Positions 1 through 6,810 of a stretch of DNA of 16,914 nucleotides are shown here, piece after piece. The notes under the pieces were generated by a model. The model was not told the origin of the DNA. It did not search any database and worked only from the letters and a program-made list of their open reading frames with translations. The stretch covers positions 1 to 16,914 of the forward strand of contig JAKDIS010000050.1 of NCBI GenBank assembly GCA_030450335.1, read 5' to 3'. How positions within the stretch are numbered: position 1 is the first letter of the stretch; each line of letters starts with the position of its first letter. Source of the DNA: Corynebacterium sp. Lineage in GTDB: Bacteria; Actinomycetota; Actinomycetes; Mycobacteriales; Mycobacteriaceae. The position numbers and the translations under genes are program-made.

Positions 1-184
1 GGGAGGAGTAGTTCTCCGAGAGGGAGGTGAATCTCCGCGAGTCCTCGTGCCTGCTGGAGGTGACCAGACCGGCGATGTCGGTGTTCACCGGGGCGCGCAG
101 CCGCAGCGTGGAGCCGTCGGCGAGCTCTCCCACGATGTCCGCGGACGGCAGGGGCCAGCTCAACGGGGCATGAGGGTCATTCAT
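1..184 (-). CDS. Probable GNAT-family N-acetyltransferase (RimJ-like), 3' part cut by window edge
   Basis: This minus-strand frame starts at an ATG at 184, 11 nt after the hmp stop codon, and stays open to the left edge; 61 residues are visible. The N-terminus has an LRLRAP strand, then TDIAGLV, then HEDSRRFTSLSENYSS. That pattern resembles the start of RimJ/RimL-type GNAT acetyltransferases, where a Leu-Arg-Leu-Arg strand is followed by an acidic helix and a segment like DPEVRRWTSxPxPY. The acetyl-CoA-binding motif would lie outside the window, so the assignment rests on this short segment and the substrate is unknown. No clear Shine-Dalgarno sequence precedes the ATG, so translation may be coupled to hmp. 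It could be a third gene of the nsrR-hmp unit or simply a downstream neighbour. Confidence 0.6.
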   Translation of the reverse strand, partial: MNDPHAPLSWPLPSADIVGELADGSTLRLRAPVNTDIAGLVTSSRHEDSRRFTSLSENYSS

Positions 185-195
185 GACCGTCGAGA

Positions 196-1473
196 CTACC
201 CGCCCAGCAGCCAGTCGTTCGGGCTGAACAGTTCCACGTTGACGCCCGCGGGTGCCAGGCTCCCGGCCATGTCATCCGCCATGTCCTCGAGCTGCGCACG
301 GACGTCCTGCAGGAAGCTGTTGCCGCCGCACAGGTACCAGTGCGCCCCGCCAGGCAGGACGCCCTCCCCGGCCAGGGTGGGCAGGTCGATCCGGGCACCG
401 TCGGCACGGTAGGCGGTCCGCACGTGCACCGTCGCCCCCGCCGCCCGCAGGGCCTCGACGTAGCCCTCGGTGGCCTCGCGCTGCGCATGCGAGGCGGCGT
501 CCCCGTCGGCGTGCAGGACGGTCACCGTGGGACGTGTGTCGGCAGCTGCCAGCACCGACAGCATACCGGTCATCGGTGTCGAACCGATCCCCGAGCTGAC
601 CAGGACGACCGGTGCCGCACCGGCGAGGACGTCGCGGTGGAGCACCAGGTCACCGGCCGGCAGGGTGGCGTCCACCCGGTCGCCGACGGCGAGGTCGTCC
701 ACCAGGGCGGTGGACACCTCCCCGTCGCGTTGGACGGCGATGCTGAACCCGTCGTCGTCCCACGCCACCAGGGAGTACTGGCGCAGCTGGCGGGCGCCGT
801 CGGCCATGACCACGCCGACGGAGACGTACTGCCCCGGGCGGGCCTCGGCGAAGTCGGTGGCGGCATCGGCGGCGGCGAAAGTGAGCTCCGTGACCGTCGC
901 CGACAGGGCGCGGCGTCCGGTGAGCTCCGCGTCGCGGAAGACGTCGCCGGGTGCGACCCCGGCCGAACGGTACATCCCGGTCTCGGCGTCGATGAGCACC
1001 TGCGCCATCAGCCAGTAGACCTCGTCCCACGCCTCGGCGACCGGCGGGGTGACCGCGTCGCCGAGGACCTCGACGATCGCGGCGAACAGGTGGTCGTGCA
1101 CGATCTGGTACTGGTCGGCGGTGATCCCCAGGGAGACGTGCTTGTGCGCGATGCGCGACAGCATCGCCACCGGGTCCGGGGCGGAGGGGTCGACGAGCAT
1201 CGAGGCGAAGGTGGCGACCGAGGCCGCCAGGGCCTTCTGCTGGTCGCCGGCACGCTGGTTGCCACGGTTGAAGGTGTCCCGGAGGAGTTCGGGGTGTTCC
1301 TCGAACATGCGGGCGTAGAAGTTCGGGGTGATCTCGTTGATGTGCGCCCCGACGAGCGGCAGGGTGTCCCTCACCGTGGACTCGTGGTCCGGGGTGAGGC
1401 GCCCGGCGCGGAAAGGCTCAGCTGCCGGCGAGGCAGTGGACGGGGCGGACGGGGTGGTTGCGGTGGTTGACAT
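196..1473 (-). CDS. hmp: Flavohemoglobin (nitric oxide dioxygenase)
   Basis: Flavohemoglobin oxidises nitric oxide to nitrate with O2 and NAD(P)H in the cytoplasm. The 425-residue protein has an N-terminal globin domain (about 25-165) and a ferredoxin-reductase-like FAD/NAD domain (about 175-425). By alignment to E. coli Hmp from memory, the distal haem-pocket Tyr(B10) is Y53 in NFYARMF, Gln(E7) is Q78 in NQRAGDQ, and the proximal His is H112 in AHKHVS. The FAD motif RQYS is at 231-234 and the nucleotide loop GIGSTP at 295-300; CGGNSF (382-387) and FSPND near the C-terminus complete the reductase domain. The first 24 residues are a Ser/Thr/Ala/Pro-rich extension absent from E. coli Hmp. The ATG at 1473 is supported by AAGGAAG about 8 nt upstream. 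The gene lies 57 nt behind an NsrR-type regulator, with a putative operator in the gap. Confidence 0.95.
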   Translation of the reverse strand: MSTTATTPSAPSTASPAAEPFRAGRLTPDHESTVRDTLPLVGAHINEITPNFYARMFEEHPELLRDTFNRGNQRAGDQQKALAASVATFASMLVDPSAPDPVAMLSRIAHKHVSLGITADQYQIVHDHLFAAIVEVLGDAVTPPVAEAWDEVYWLMAQVLIDAETGMYRSAGVAPGDVFRDAELTGRRALSATVTELTFAAADAATDFAEARPGQYVSVGVVMADGARQLRQYSLVAWDDDGFSIAVQRDGEVSTALVDDLAVGDRVDATLPAGDLVLHRDVLAGAAPVVLVSSGIGSTPMTGMLSVLAAADTRPTVTVLHADGDAASHAQREATEGYVEALRAAGATVHVRTAYRADGARIDLPTLAGEGVLPGGAHWYLCGGNSFLQDVRAQLEDMADDMAGSLAPAGVNVELFSPNDWLLGG

Positions 1474-1495
1474 CGGGGAGCTTCCTTAGAGGTTT

Positions 1496-1509
1496 GTACA
1501 GCTGAGTAC
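1496..1509. promoter_or_regulatory. Putative NsrR operator upstream of hmp
   Basis: The nsrR-hmp gap contains the inverted repeat GTACAGCTGAGTAC. Read on the minus strand it includes TCAGCTGTAC, which matches TCAGATGTAC upstream of nsrR at 9 of 10 positions. It lies 23-36 nt before the hmp ATG, where it would overlap an hmp promoter core. Assignment to NsrR is inferred from this pairing and the genetic context. Confidence 0.45.
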
Positions 1510-1530
1510 GGGTGCCTGGGGTGGACGCCA

Positions 1531-2022
1531 CTACGGGCGCGTCCGTGGTGCGGGGATCTGGGGCATGCCCACACCGACCGCCCCGCGGGGCCCTCCCGCG
1601 GCGTTGCGGTCGATGAGTGTGCCCAGGGTGATGCCGTCGAAGGTGGAGTAGAAGCTCTCCTGGGCCTCGGCGAGCAGGTGGCGCAGTGAGCAGCCCCGGC
1701 CGGCGAGCGGGCACGGGGTGTCCCCGTCGCAGTCCACGACTTCGTGGCGACCCTCGAGCTCACGCAGCAGCGCACCGACGTCGACGGCCCGCGCACCTTC
1801 GGCCAGGTACACCCCACCGGCGCGGCCACGGACCGAGCCGAGGATCCCGGCTCCGGTCAGCCGGGCCACGACCTTCTTCACGTGCGAGGCCGGTGCCGCC
1901 GTCTGGACCGCGAGCTCGCCGATGGTGCGTCGTTGCGCCGGATCGACCGCCCCGGCCGCCCCGGTGTCACCGAGGATCATCAGCGAGCGGAGCCCCAGGT
2001 CGGTGAACTTCGTGAGGTGCAT
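1531..2022 (-). CDS. nsrR: Rrf2-family Fe-S transcriptional regulator, NsrR type
   Basis: NsrR is a [4Fe-4S] dimeric repressor that loses DNA binding when nitric oxide reacts with its cluster, so derepressing hmp. The 163-residue protein begins MHLTKFTDLGLRSLM, the canonical Rrf2 N-terminus, with a winged helix over roughly residues 1-80. The three cluster cysteines are present as C98-x5-C104-x6-C111 inside the segment CPLAGRGC. Asp8, the fourth ligand known from Streptomyces coelicolor NsrR, is also present. The C-terminal tail (about 140-163) is Gly/Pro/Arg-rich and probably disordered. The Rrf2 relatives IscR and RirA remain possible on sequence alone, but the directly downstream hmp gene and the Asp8/Cys pattern favour NsrR. 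The ATG at 2022 has no Shine-Dalgarno sequence but a -10-like TAGCGT exactly 7 nt upstream, suggesting a leaderless mRNA and autoregulation. Confidence 0.88.
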   Translation of the reverse strand: MHLTKFTDLGLRSLMILGDTGAAGAVDPAQRRTIGELAVQTAAPASHVKKVVARLTGAGILGSVRGRAGGVYLAEGARAVDVGALLRELEGRHEVVDCDGDTPCPLAGRGCSLRHLLAEAQESFYSTFDGITLGTLIDRNAAGGPRGAVGVGMPQIPAPRTRP

Positions 2023-2029
2023 GACCCCA

Positions 2030-2035
2030 ACGCTA
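2030..2035 (-). promoter_or_regulatory. Candidate -10 box of a leaderless nsrR promoter
   Basis: TAGCGT on the minus strand ends 7 nt before the nsrR ATG, the spacing that puts the transcription start at the A of the start codon. With an 18-nt spacer the -35 position falls at 2054-2059, inside the putative NsrR operator. Confidence 0.45.
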
Positions 2036-2053
2036 GGCCCCCTCGACCTAAAA

Positions 2054-2070
2054 GGTACATCTGAAATACC
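2054..2070. promoter_or_regulatory. Putative NsrR operator upstream of nsrR
   Basis: GGTACATCTGAAATACC is an interrupted palindrome with GGTA/TACC ends, in an A/T-richer island of an otherwise GC-rich region. It covers the expected -35 position of nsrR. It shares TCAGATGTAC (minus strand) with the site before hmp. Streptomyces NsrR sites are similar-sized palindromes, and from memory some contain a comparable CATCTGA core. Confidence 0.45.
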
Positions 2071-2212
2071 CCGTAAAAGATCGCCCCACCAGCAGGTCAG
2101 GGTACGTTTACCGCTCCCCCACCGGCGGGTTCACCCCGGACGCCCGTGCAGTGATTGATCTCCGTCACATTTTCCCCGTCCCTCTGCTCCCCGGCCCCCG
2201 ACCGGCCCCCGA

Positions 2213-2229
2213 CGACCCCCGCGGGGTCG
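2213..2229 (-). terminator. GC-rich hairpin just after panD, possible terminator
   Basis: CGACCCCCGCGGGGTCG forms a perfect 7-bp stem with a 3-nt loop, beginning 9 nt beyond the panD stop codon on the minus strand. No U-tract follows, so it may be a weak or Rho-assisted terminator, or a 3'-end stabilising structure for the long operon. Confidence 0.35.
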
Positions 2230-2238
2230 GCTAGACCC

Positions 2239-2652
2239 CTACGCAGGGTGGCGCGGGTTCAGCAGTCCGGAACCGACGGGCACGTCCGCCGGGTCCGCGC
2301 TCAGGGTGACCTGCTCGTTGGCGTCGTCGACGAAGACGACCCGCGGGTTGTAGTCCTTGAGCTCCTCGGCGTTGTACTGGCCGTAGGCGATGATGATGAC
2401 CAGGTCACCGGGGTGGACCAGGTGGGCGGCGGCACCGTTGATCGAGATCATGCCGGAACCACGCTCGCCGGTGATGGCGTAGGTGGTCAGCCGGGCGCCG
2501 TTGTCGACGTCGACGATGTCGATCTGCTCGCCCTCGAGCAGGTCGGCGGCCTCCATCAGGTCGGCGTCGATGGTGCACGAGCCCACGTAGTGCAGGTCGG
2601 CCTGGGTGACGGTCGCCCGATGGATCTTGGACTTCATCATGGTGCGGATCAC
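2239..2652 (-). CDS. panD: Aspartate 1-decarboxylase precursor
   Basis: PanD decarboxylates L-aspartate to beta-alanine for pantothenate synthesis. It is made as a proenzyme that self-cleaves at Gly24-Ser25 to create the catalytic pyruvoyl group. Starting at the GTG at 2652 gives 137 residues beginning (M)[19 protein letters not shown], aligning with the corynebacterial [20 protein letters not shown]. It also places YVGSCTID so that Gly-Ser falls exactly at 24-25. The longer frame from 2730 adds an Arg/Lys-rich N-terminus that overlaps panC and is rejected. The catalytic K9 and conserved NGAAAHL and PGDLVIII segments are present. The GTG lies 10 nt after the panC stop, with GAGTAGGG overlapping that stop as a ribosome binding site, so panC and panD are co-transcribed and probably coupled. 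Confidence 0.95.
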   Translation of the reverse strand: MIRTMMKSKIHRATVTQADLHYVGSCTIDADLMEAADLLEGEQIDIVDVDNGARLTTYAITGERGSGMISINGAAAHLVHPGDLVIIIAYGQYNAEELKDYNPRVVFVDDANEQVTLSADPADVPVGSGLLNPRHPA

Positions 2653-2662
2653 GTGCAGTACC

Positions 2663-3604
2663 CTACTCGCTCGACGTGCCGGACGTAACCGCTTCGGCTT
2701 CTTCGCCCTGCTCATCGCACGGCTCGTCACCGATGTTGCGGAACCCGATGCCCAGCGGCACGCCCACGTTGTCGATCAGGCGGGTGGCGCCGACCCGGGC
2801 GGCGACGAGCAGCCGGGCGTCACCCTTCTCGGGGGCCTCGCCGAGGTCGAGACCACGCAGCTCGAGGTAGTCGACCTCGATCCCCGGCGAGGTGGCGAGC
2901 ACCTGGCGGGCGGTGTCGAGCACGGCGTCCGCCCCGTCCTCGGCGACGTGTGCTCCGGCGAGCAGGGCGGCGGACAGTGACATCGCCGCGTTGCGCTCCT
3001 CCCCGGAGAGGTAGACGTTGCGCGAGGACTTCGCCAGTCCGTCTGCCTCACGCACCACGGGTACGCCGTGGACCTTCACCCCGAGGTTGAGGTCGGTGAC
3101 CATCTGCTGGATCAGCACGAGCTGCTGGTAGTCCTTCTCCCCGAAGAAGGCGTCGCTGCAGTGGGTGATGCGGAAGAGCTTCGAGACCACGGTCAGCACC
3201 CCGGCGAAGTGCGTGGGACGCTGCGCACCCTCCAGGGTCGCGCCGGTGTCGCCCGGCAGGACGGTGGTGCGAGGGCCGTTGGGGTACATCTCCCGCGGGC
3301 TGGGTGCGAAGACGGCGTCGACGCCGGCGGCGGTGAGCTTCTCCACGTCGGAGTCGAGGGTGCGCGGGTAGGCGTCGAGGTCCTCGCCTTCACCGAACTG
3401 CAGCGGGTTGACGAACACGGACACCACCACCAGTGCGCGCGGCAGCGCCTGGGCGGCGCGCACGAGCGCGAGGTGGCCTTCGTGCAGCGCACCCATCGTG
3501 GGCACCAGGACGACGGGGCGTCCGGCCTTGCGCATGGCACGGGTGAGCTCACCGATGCTGTCGATGTCGGTGTAGACGGTGGCCTGACCCGGGGTGAAAC
3601 TCAC
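2663..3604 (-). CDS. panC: Pantothenate synthetase (pantoate-beta-alanine ligase)
   Basis: PanC condenses pantoate with beta-alanine using ATP via a pantoyl-adenylate intermediate; its product with PanD's beta-alanine is vitamin B5. The 313-residue protein has the signature [10 protein letters not shown] (35-44), VNPLQF (65-70), RPTHFAGV (129-136), FGEKDYQQ (154-161) and KSSRN (192-196), all expected ATP/pantoate-site motifs of the cytidylyltransferase-fold family. The last 20 or so residues are acidic and Ser/Thr-rich, probably a disordered tail. Translation starts at a GTG at 3604 with AAGGAG 8 nt upstream, one of the clearest ribosome binding sites in the window. The 83-nt gap to the upstream DUF2520 gene is the widest in this part of the operon, so an internal promoter is possible, but I see no convincing -35/-10 pair there. 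Confidence 0.96.
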   Translation of the reverse strand: MSFTPGQATVYTDIDSIGELTRAMRKAGRPVVLVPTMGALHEGHLALVRAAQALPRALVVVSVFVNPLQFGEGEDLDAYPRTLDSDVEKLTAAGVDAVFAPSPREMYPNGPRTTVLPGDTGATLEGAQRPTHFAGVLTVVSKLFRITHCSDAFFGEKDYQQLVLIQQMVTDLNLGVKVHGVPVVREADGLAKSSRNVYLSGEERNAAMSLSAALLAGAHVAEDGADAVLDTARQVLATSPGIEVDYLELRGLDLGEAPEKGDARLLVAARVGATRLIDNVGVPLGIGFRNIGDEPCDEQGEEAEAVTSGTSSE

Positions 3605-3687
3605 CGGTGACTCTCCTTGCGGGGTGACGGTACGAAAATTCGCGGAACGCTAGAACACCCTAGTCGCCCCGGCACCGCCCACCCCAG

Positions 3688-4602
3688 TCAGGGCTGGTCG
3701 AGCGCGCGTTCCACGTTCAACGACCCGACCGCCCGCGCGGTGCGGAGCGCGTCCTGCCGGTAGGACGCCGCGAGCCCACCGTGTCCCCCGCCGACTTCCT
3801 CGAGCGCGGCGACGTGGCGCAGGACGGTGGCCGCGTCGTCCCGGGCCGTCGGCCCGGTCAGCGCGGCCGTCCGGCTCTCCAACGCCCCGGTGAGCGCGGC
3901 GGGCAGGATCCGGCGCAGCAGCAACGCCGCCCGCGGGTCCTCCGCCGCCACAGTCGCGTCGTTGCTCAGCGCGTGGTCGAGCATGCGCATCGCCTCGACG
4001 ACCTGGGTGACCAGATGGTTCGCGCCGTGCGCCATCGCCGCGTGGTACACGGTGCGCTGCTCCTCGGCCACCGGCACGGCGATCCCGCACATCGAGGCCA
4101 CGAGCAGCTCGGCGACGGCCGTGCCGGTCTCGGAGTCGGTGGTCACACCCCAGGCGCAGCCGGCGAGGTTGTCGGTGTCCTCGGGGCGTCCACGGAAGGT
4201 CATCGCCGGGTGCAACGCCAGAGGCAGTGCACCGGTGTCGGTGACCGGTTGGAGTACCTCGCAGCCCAGGGCACCGGCGGTGTGCACCACGATCTGGCCG
4301 GCCCGCACGGTGCGGGCCACCTGGTCGATCACCCCGGGCAGCTGCGGGTCCGGTACGGCCAGCACCACCAGTGCGGCCTGGGCGACCTCGGCGATGTCGG
4401 AGGCGGAGTCGCCGTGGACGGCCACCCCGGGCAGTCGTGCACGGGCGTTCTCACGCGACGCTGCGGAGCGGGCGACCACACCGTGCACGTGGTGGCCTGC
4501 GCGCAGCAGGGCCTCGGCGACGGCGGTGCCCACGGCCCCGGCGGAAATGACTCCGACCGACAGGCGTGGTTCCTGTCGGTCGGTGGGTGCGGTGTCGTTC
4601 AC
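3688..4602 (-). CDS. Rossmann-fold DUF2520 oxidoreductase, candidate PanG-type ketopantoate reductase
   Basis: This 304-residue protein has an N-terminal NAD(P)-binding Rossmann domain (about 13-150) and a helical C-terminal DUF2520 domain (about 160-290). The dinucleotide loop reads VGVISAGAVGT (16-26): the first glycine of GxGxxG is Ser20, which I regard as usual for actinobacterial members. HPAMTFRG and YHAAMAHGANHLVTQ resemble the conserved substrate-side segments of this family. Francisella PanG, a ketopantoate reductase unrelated to PanE, belongs as I recall to this Rossmann/DUF2520 group. Position directly upstream of panC-panD makes reduction of ketopantoate to pantoate the best hypothesis. 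That function is inference, and a separate panE may exist elsewhere. The start is a GTG at 4602, 11 nt after the previous stop, with no Shine-Dalgarno sequence but TAGACT 8 nt upstream. The M. tuberculosis orthologue by synteny is Rv3603c. Confidence 0.85.
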   Translation of the reverse strand: MNDTAPTDRQEPRLSVGVISAGAVGTAVAEALLRAGHHVHGVVARSAASRENARARLPGVAVHGDSASDIAEVAQAALVVLAVPDPQLPGVIDQVARTVRAGQIVVHTAGALGCEVLQPVTDTGALPLALHPAMTFRGRPEDTDNLAGCAWGVTTDSETGTAVAELLVASMCGIAVPVAEEQRTVYHAAMAHGANHLVTQVVEAMRMLDHALSNDATVAAEDPRAALLLRRILPAALTGALESRTAALTGPTARDDAATVLRHVAALEEVGGGHGGLAASYRQDALRTARAVGSLNVERALDQP

Positions 4603-4610
4603 GGGGGACG

Positions 4611-4616
4611 AGTCTA
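4611..4616 (-). promoter_or_regulatory. Candidate -10 box of a leaderless promoter for the DUF2520-panC-panD segment
   Basis: TAGACT on the minus strand ends 8 nt before the GTG start. Its first three bases are the stop codon of the preceding gene. The spacer CGTCCCCC has no ribosome binding site, which fits leaderless initiation. No good -35 hexamer is seen. Confidence 0.35.
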
Positions 4617-5750
4617 CCGGGCGTTCTTCTTCATCTGCGCCATCAGCTCGGCGACGGTGACGCCCTGGTCGGACTCGTCGGCACGACGACGGCCGTGGAC
4701 CTCGGCCTCCTCGGCACGACGGCGGCGGCCCTGTGACTGGCCCTGGGACGGGGCAGCGGCCGGCTCTTCCGCCACCGGCGTCGCCTCGGCGCGCTGCTCC
4801 GGCTGTGCGGGCTGTGCCGGCTCGGCGGCGGGCTCAGCGGCGGACTCGGCGGACGGGGCCGGCGTGTCCTGCTGCTCCGACCAGCGGGGGCGGGACTCGG
4901 CTGCCGGGGTCGCCTCAGAAGACTTCTGCCCCTGCTCCGCCTCGGTCTCCGACGTGCCACCGGTGGGCTCCATCGAGCGGGTGTCGACGACCATCGGGAT
5001 CTGGGTGGTGTCCTCGCTGTCCGCACCCGACCAGCGCACGGCGGCGAAGGTGCCCGTGGAGAAACCGCCGCGGCGTCCACCGGAGCGGTTCTGCCCGCCC
5101 TGCGGGGCATTCTTCTGGGCACCCTTCTCGGCATTCTTCTGGGCGGGAGCCCCAGCCTGGGCCGACTGGGCCGGTGCAGCCGACTCGGCGCGCTCGTGCG
5201 CCCCGGGGTGACCGCCCGTCTCCCCGGCACGCGAGACGTTGCGCTCCAGTTCGATGATGCGCTCGGCACGGGCCTTCAGCGACACCTGCTCGCCGTCCCA
5301 CGCCCCACCGGACAGGTCGGAGAGCTGTTCGCGCATCGCCTCGAGCTCCTTGCGGATGGCGTCGAGGGTCTTGTCGTGCTCGCTGCCGAGACGGTTGCGG
5401 TAGTCGTTCTCCAACTGCACCTCGCGGCGCTGTGACTCCGAGCGTTCGCGGTCCAGCTCCGCCTTGTGGCGGCGCTCCTGCTCCTGACGCCGGCTGCGCT
5501 CCTCACCGATGATGCCGGAGTAGCGCGACACGAGGATCGCGCCGAAGAACGCCGCCCACAGGGAGGTGATCACGGCGATGTTCAGCCATCTCTCCGAGTC
5601 GACGAAGAACATGATGATCGTCGCCGCGAGGGCGAGGACGAACACCAGGTACATCAGCAGCTTCAGACCATTTCCCGGCGTGGAGGAACCGCTCCGGCTC
5701 GACGGATCGGGTAGCCGGTGCGAATCGTCGGGCGAATACGCGGAACTCAT
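4614..5750 (-). CDS. DUF6779-like membrane protein with coiled coil and disordered tail
   Basis: Function is unknown. The 378-residue protein has a short polar N-terminus, two membrane segments (about 30-50 and 55-76), then a highly charged region at about 82-146 rich in Arg/Glu/Gln that looks like a coiled coil. A long Ala/Pro/Glu/Gln low-complexity stretch follows, and the conserved-looking end reads GVTVAELMAQMKK. The layout suggests an inner-membrane hairpin with a large cytoplasmic scaffold. By position it corresponds to M. tuberculosis Rv3604c, conserved next to the folate genes. A 24-bp duplication at 5107-5144 encodes the near-repeated AQKNAEKG/AQKNAPQG. Its ATG overlaps the stop of the DUF3180 gene as ATGA. 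The coiled coil and low-complexity tail would suit binding of cell-envelope or division proteins, but that is speculation. Confidence 0.85.
   Translation of the reverse strand: MSSAYSPDDSHRLPDPSSRSGSSTPGNGLKLLMYLVFVLALAATIIMFFVDSERWLNIAVITSLWAAFFGAILVSRYSGIIGEERSRRQEQERRHKAELDRERSESQRREVQLENDYRNRLGSEHDKTLDAIRKELEAMREQLSDLSGGAWDGEQVSLKARAERIIELERNVSRAGETGGHPGAHERAESAAPAQSAQAGAPAQKNAEKGAQKNAPQGGQNRSGGRRGGFSTGTFAAVRWSGADSEDTTQIPMVVDTRSMEPTGGTSETEAEQGQKSSEATPAAESRPRWSEQQDTPAPSAESAAEPAAEPAQPAQPEQRAEATPVAEEPAAAPSQGQSQGRRRRAEEAEVHGRRRADESDQGVTVAELMAQMKKNAR
5107..5144. repeat. Short tandem duplication inside the DUF6779-like gene
   Basis: The 14-mer GCATTCTTCTGGGC occurs at 5107-5120 and again at 5131-5144, a 24-bp period in frame with the gene. 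It lies in the low-complexity linker, so copy-number change would keep the reading frame. Confidence 0.7.
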
Positions 5751-6238
5751 GGCGTCAAGAATACATCGCCGCGCCCGTCCTCACCGTCGGCATCGCCGGG
5801 AGGGACCAGACAACTTCGTTCCAGCAGCACACCGGCCACCGTCATCGCCACCGCCGCCAGCAACGACACCACCACCCCCGGGGCGTCCTGCTGCGCGGCG
5901 AGCAGCTGGCCGTGACGCAGCAGCACGTACACCGCCACCCCACCGTAGAAACCGACCGCCAGGGCACCGATCCAGCCTGCGGCAGTGCCGAACAGCGCGC
6001 AGCGGGAGATGAACACCGGCGACATCTGCGACCGGTCCTGCCCGACCTCACCGTCGGCGATGCGGCGGCGCACCATCACGGCCAGCACACCGGCGACGGC
6101 GGCGAAGACCCACAACGCCAGCGAACCGCTGACCCGGATCGGCGGGTAGCTGCCGTAGAACACCCACACCGCGGCGAAGGACACGACCCCGGCGGCGACC
6201 GCCGAGGTGGCGAGCAGCCCCACACTGGTCTGGTTCAT
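5747..6238 (-). CDS. DUF3180 family membrane protein
   Basis: Small integral membrane protein of unknown function, 163 residues from the ATG at 6238. Four membrane segments are visible at about 7-28, 38-56, 79-107 and 118-140, with a basic loop RRRIADGE after the second. The family's typical end LERSCLVPP is followed by an acidic tail. This is the equivalent of M. tuberculosis Rv3605c, found immediately downstream of folK in many actinobacteria. The start at 6238 gives an ATGA overlap with the folK stop; an in-frame ATG at 6247 (adding MGP) is an equally legal alternative. Neither has a good ribosome binding site, so translation is probably coupled to folK. Its 3' end overlaps the next start by ATGA. 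The constant position beside folate genes hints at a link to folate or pterin handling, but nothing in the sequence shows transport activity. Confidence 0.9.
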   Translation of the reverse strand: MNQTSVGLLATSAVAAGVVSFAAVWVFYGSYPPIRVSGSLALWVFAAVAGVLAVMVRRRIADGEVGQDRSQMSPVFISRCALFGTAAGWIGALAVGFYGGVAVYVLLRHGQLLAAQQDAPGVVVSLLAAVAMTVAGVLLERSCLVPPGDADGEDGRGDVFLTP

Positions 6239-6810
6239 GGGGCCCATCGTACGTCGGGCAACGCCCGGATTCCGGCGAGCGCGTCAGCGTCCCCACCGTC
6301 GAGGTCGGCGAGCAGCTGACGCATGGGCCGTCCGTCGAGCACGGCCTGCGGGTCGGCGTCCAGCCACGGCGCCAGGACGAAGGCGCGCTGGTGCGCCCAC
6401 GGGTGCGGCAGCACGAGCTCCTCGCCCCATTGCCCCTCACTGCGCACACCGGCGTAGTCGATGATGTCGATGTCGAGGGTGCGCGGCCCCCAGTGCCGCG
6501 AGCGCACGCGGCGCGCGGCCTGCTCAAGATCCTGGCAGTGGTGCAGCAGTGTCAGCGGGGACAGGGTGGTCTCCACGACGAGCACGCAGTTGCGGAACTC
6601 CTCCTGGTCGGTCACCCCCCACGGCGCGGTGGCGTACATCGCGCTGGCGGCCAGCGGCCTGACCCCGTCGACACCGTCTGTCCCCGCCAGGGCGTGCGCG
6701 GCACGGCGGATCTGGTCCTCCGGGGCGGACAGCGTGCCGGGCAGGTTCGAGCCGAAGGCGAGGACGGCCGGCACCGCAGGCTCCACAGGCACGGCTCCAT
6801 CGGCGCTCAT
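6235..6810 (-). CDS. folK: 2-amino-4-hydroxy-6-hydroxymethyldihydropteridine pyrophosphokinase (HPPK)
   Basis: HPPK transfers pyrophosphate from ATP to 6-hydroxymethyl-7,8-dihydropterin, producing the substrate for dihydropteroate synthase. The 191-residue protein shows the FGSN entry (19-22), YATAPWGVTDQEEFRNCV (a substrate loop, 59-76), the family signature HWGPRTLDIDII (106-117) with its two metal-binding aspartates, and LPHPWAHQRAFVLAPW (134-149). It is slightly longer than the E. coli enzyme because of an N-terminal Ala/Pro-rich lead. The ATG at 6810 overlaps the folB stop as ATGA, and its own stop overlaps or nearly overlaps the DUF3180 start, so the protein is translated as part of a coupled string with folB, folP and folE. 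The assignment is unambiguous. Confidence 0.95.
   Translation of the reverse strand: MSADGAVPVEPAVPAVLAFGSNLPGTLSAPEDQIRRAAHALAGTDGVDGVRPLAASAMYATAPWGVTDQEEFRNCVLVVETTLSPLTLLHHCQDLEQAARRVRSRHWGPRTLDIDIIDYAGVRSEGQWGEELVLPHPWAHQRAFVLAPWLDADPQAVLDGRPMRQLLADLDGGDADALAGIRALPDVRWAP

Noticed and set aside
2653..2730. Upstream start of panD giving an Arg/Lys-rich leader
   Set aside because: It overlaps the end of panC, and only the GTG at 2652 places the self-cleavage site at residues 24-25.
3605..3687. Possible riboswitch or terminator before panC
   Set aside because: The 83-nt gap has a strong ribosome binding site but no convincing hairpin with a U-tract and no known aptamer pattern.
3781..5211. 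A 476-codon plus-strand frame opposite the DUF2520 and DUF6779-like genes
   Set aside because: It spans two real genes and their junction, with low-complexity translation and no domain; it is a GC-bias shadow.
5861..5900. Clusters of short CAC/CCA runs in the DUF3180 gene considered as repeats
   Set aside because: They are ordinary codon bias of valine- and glycine-rich membrane segments, with no fixed period.
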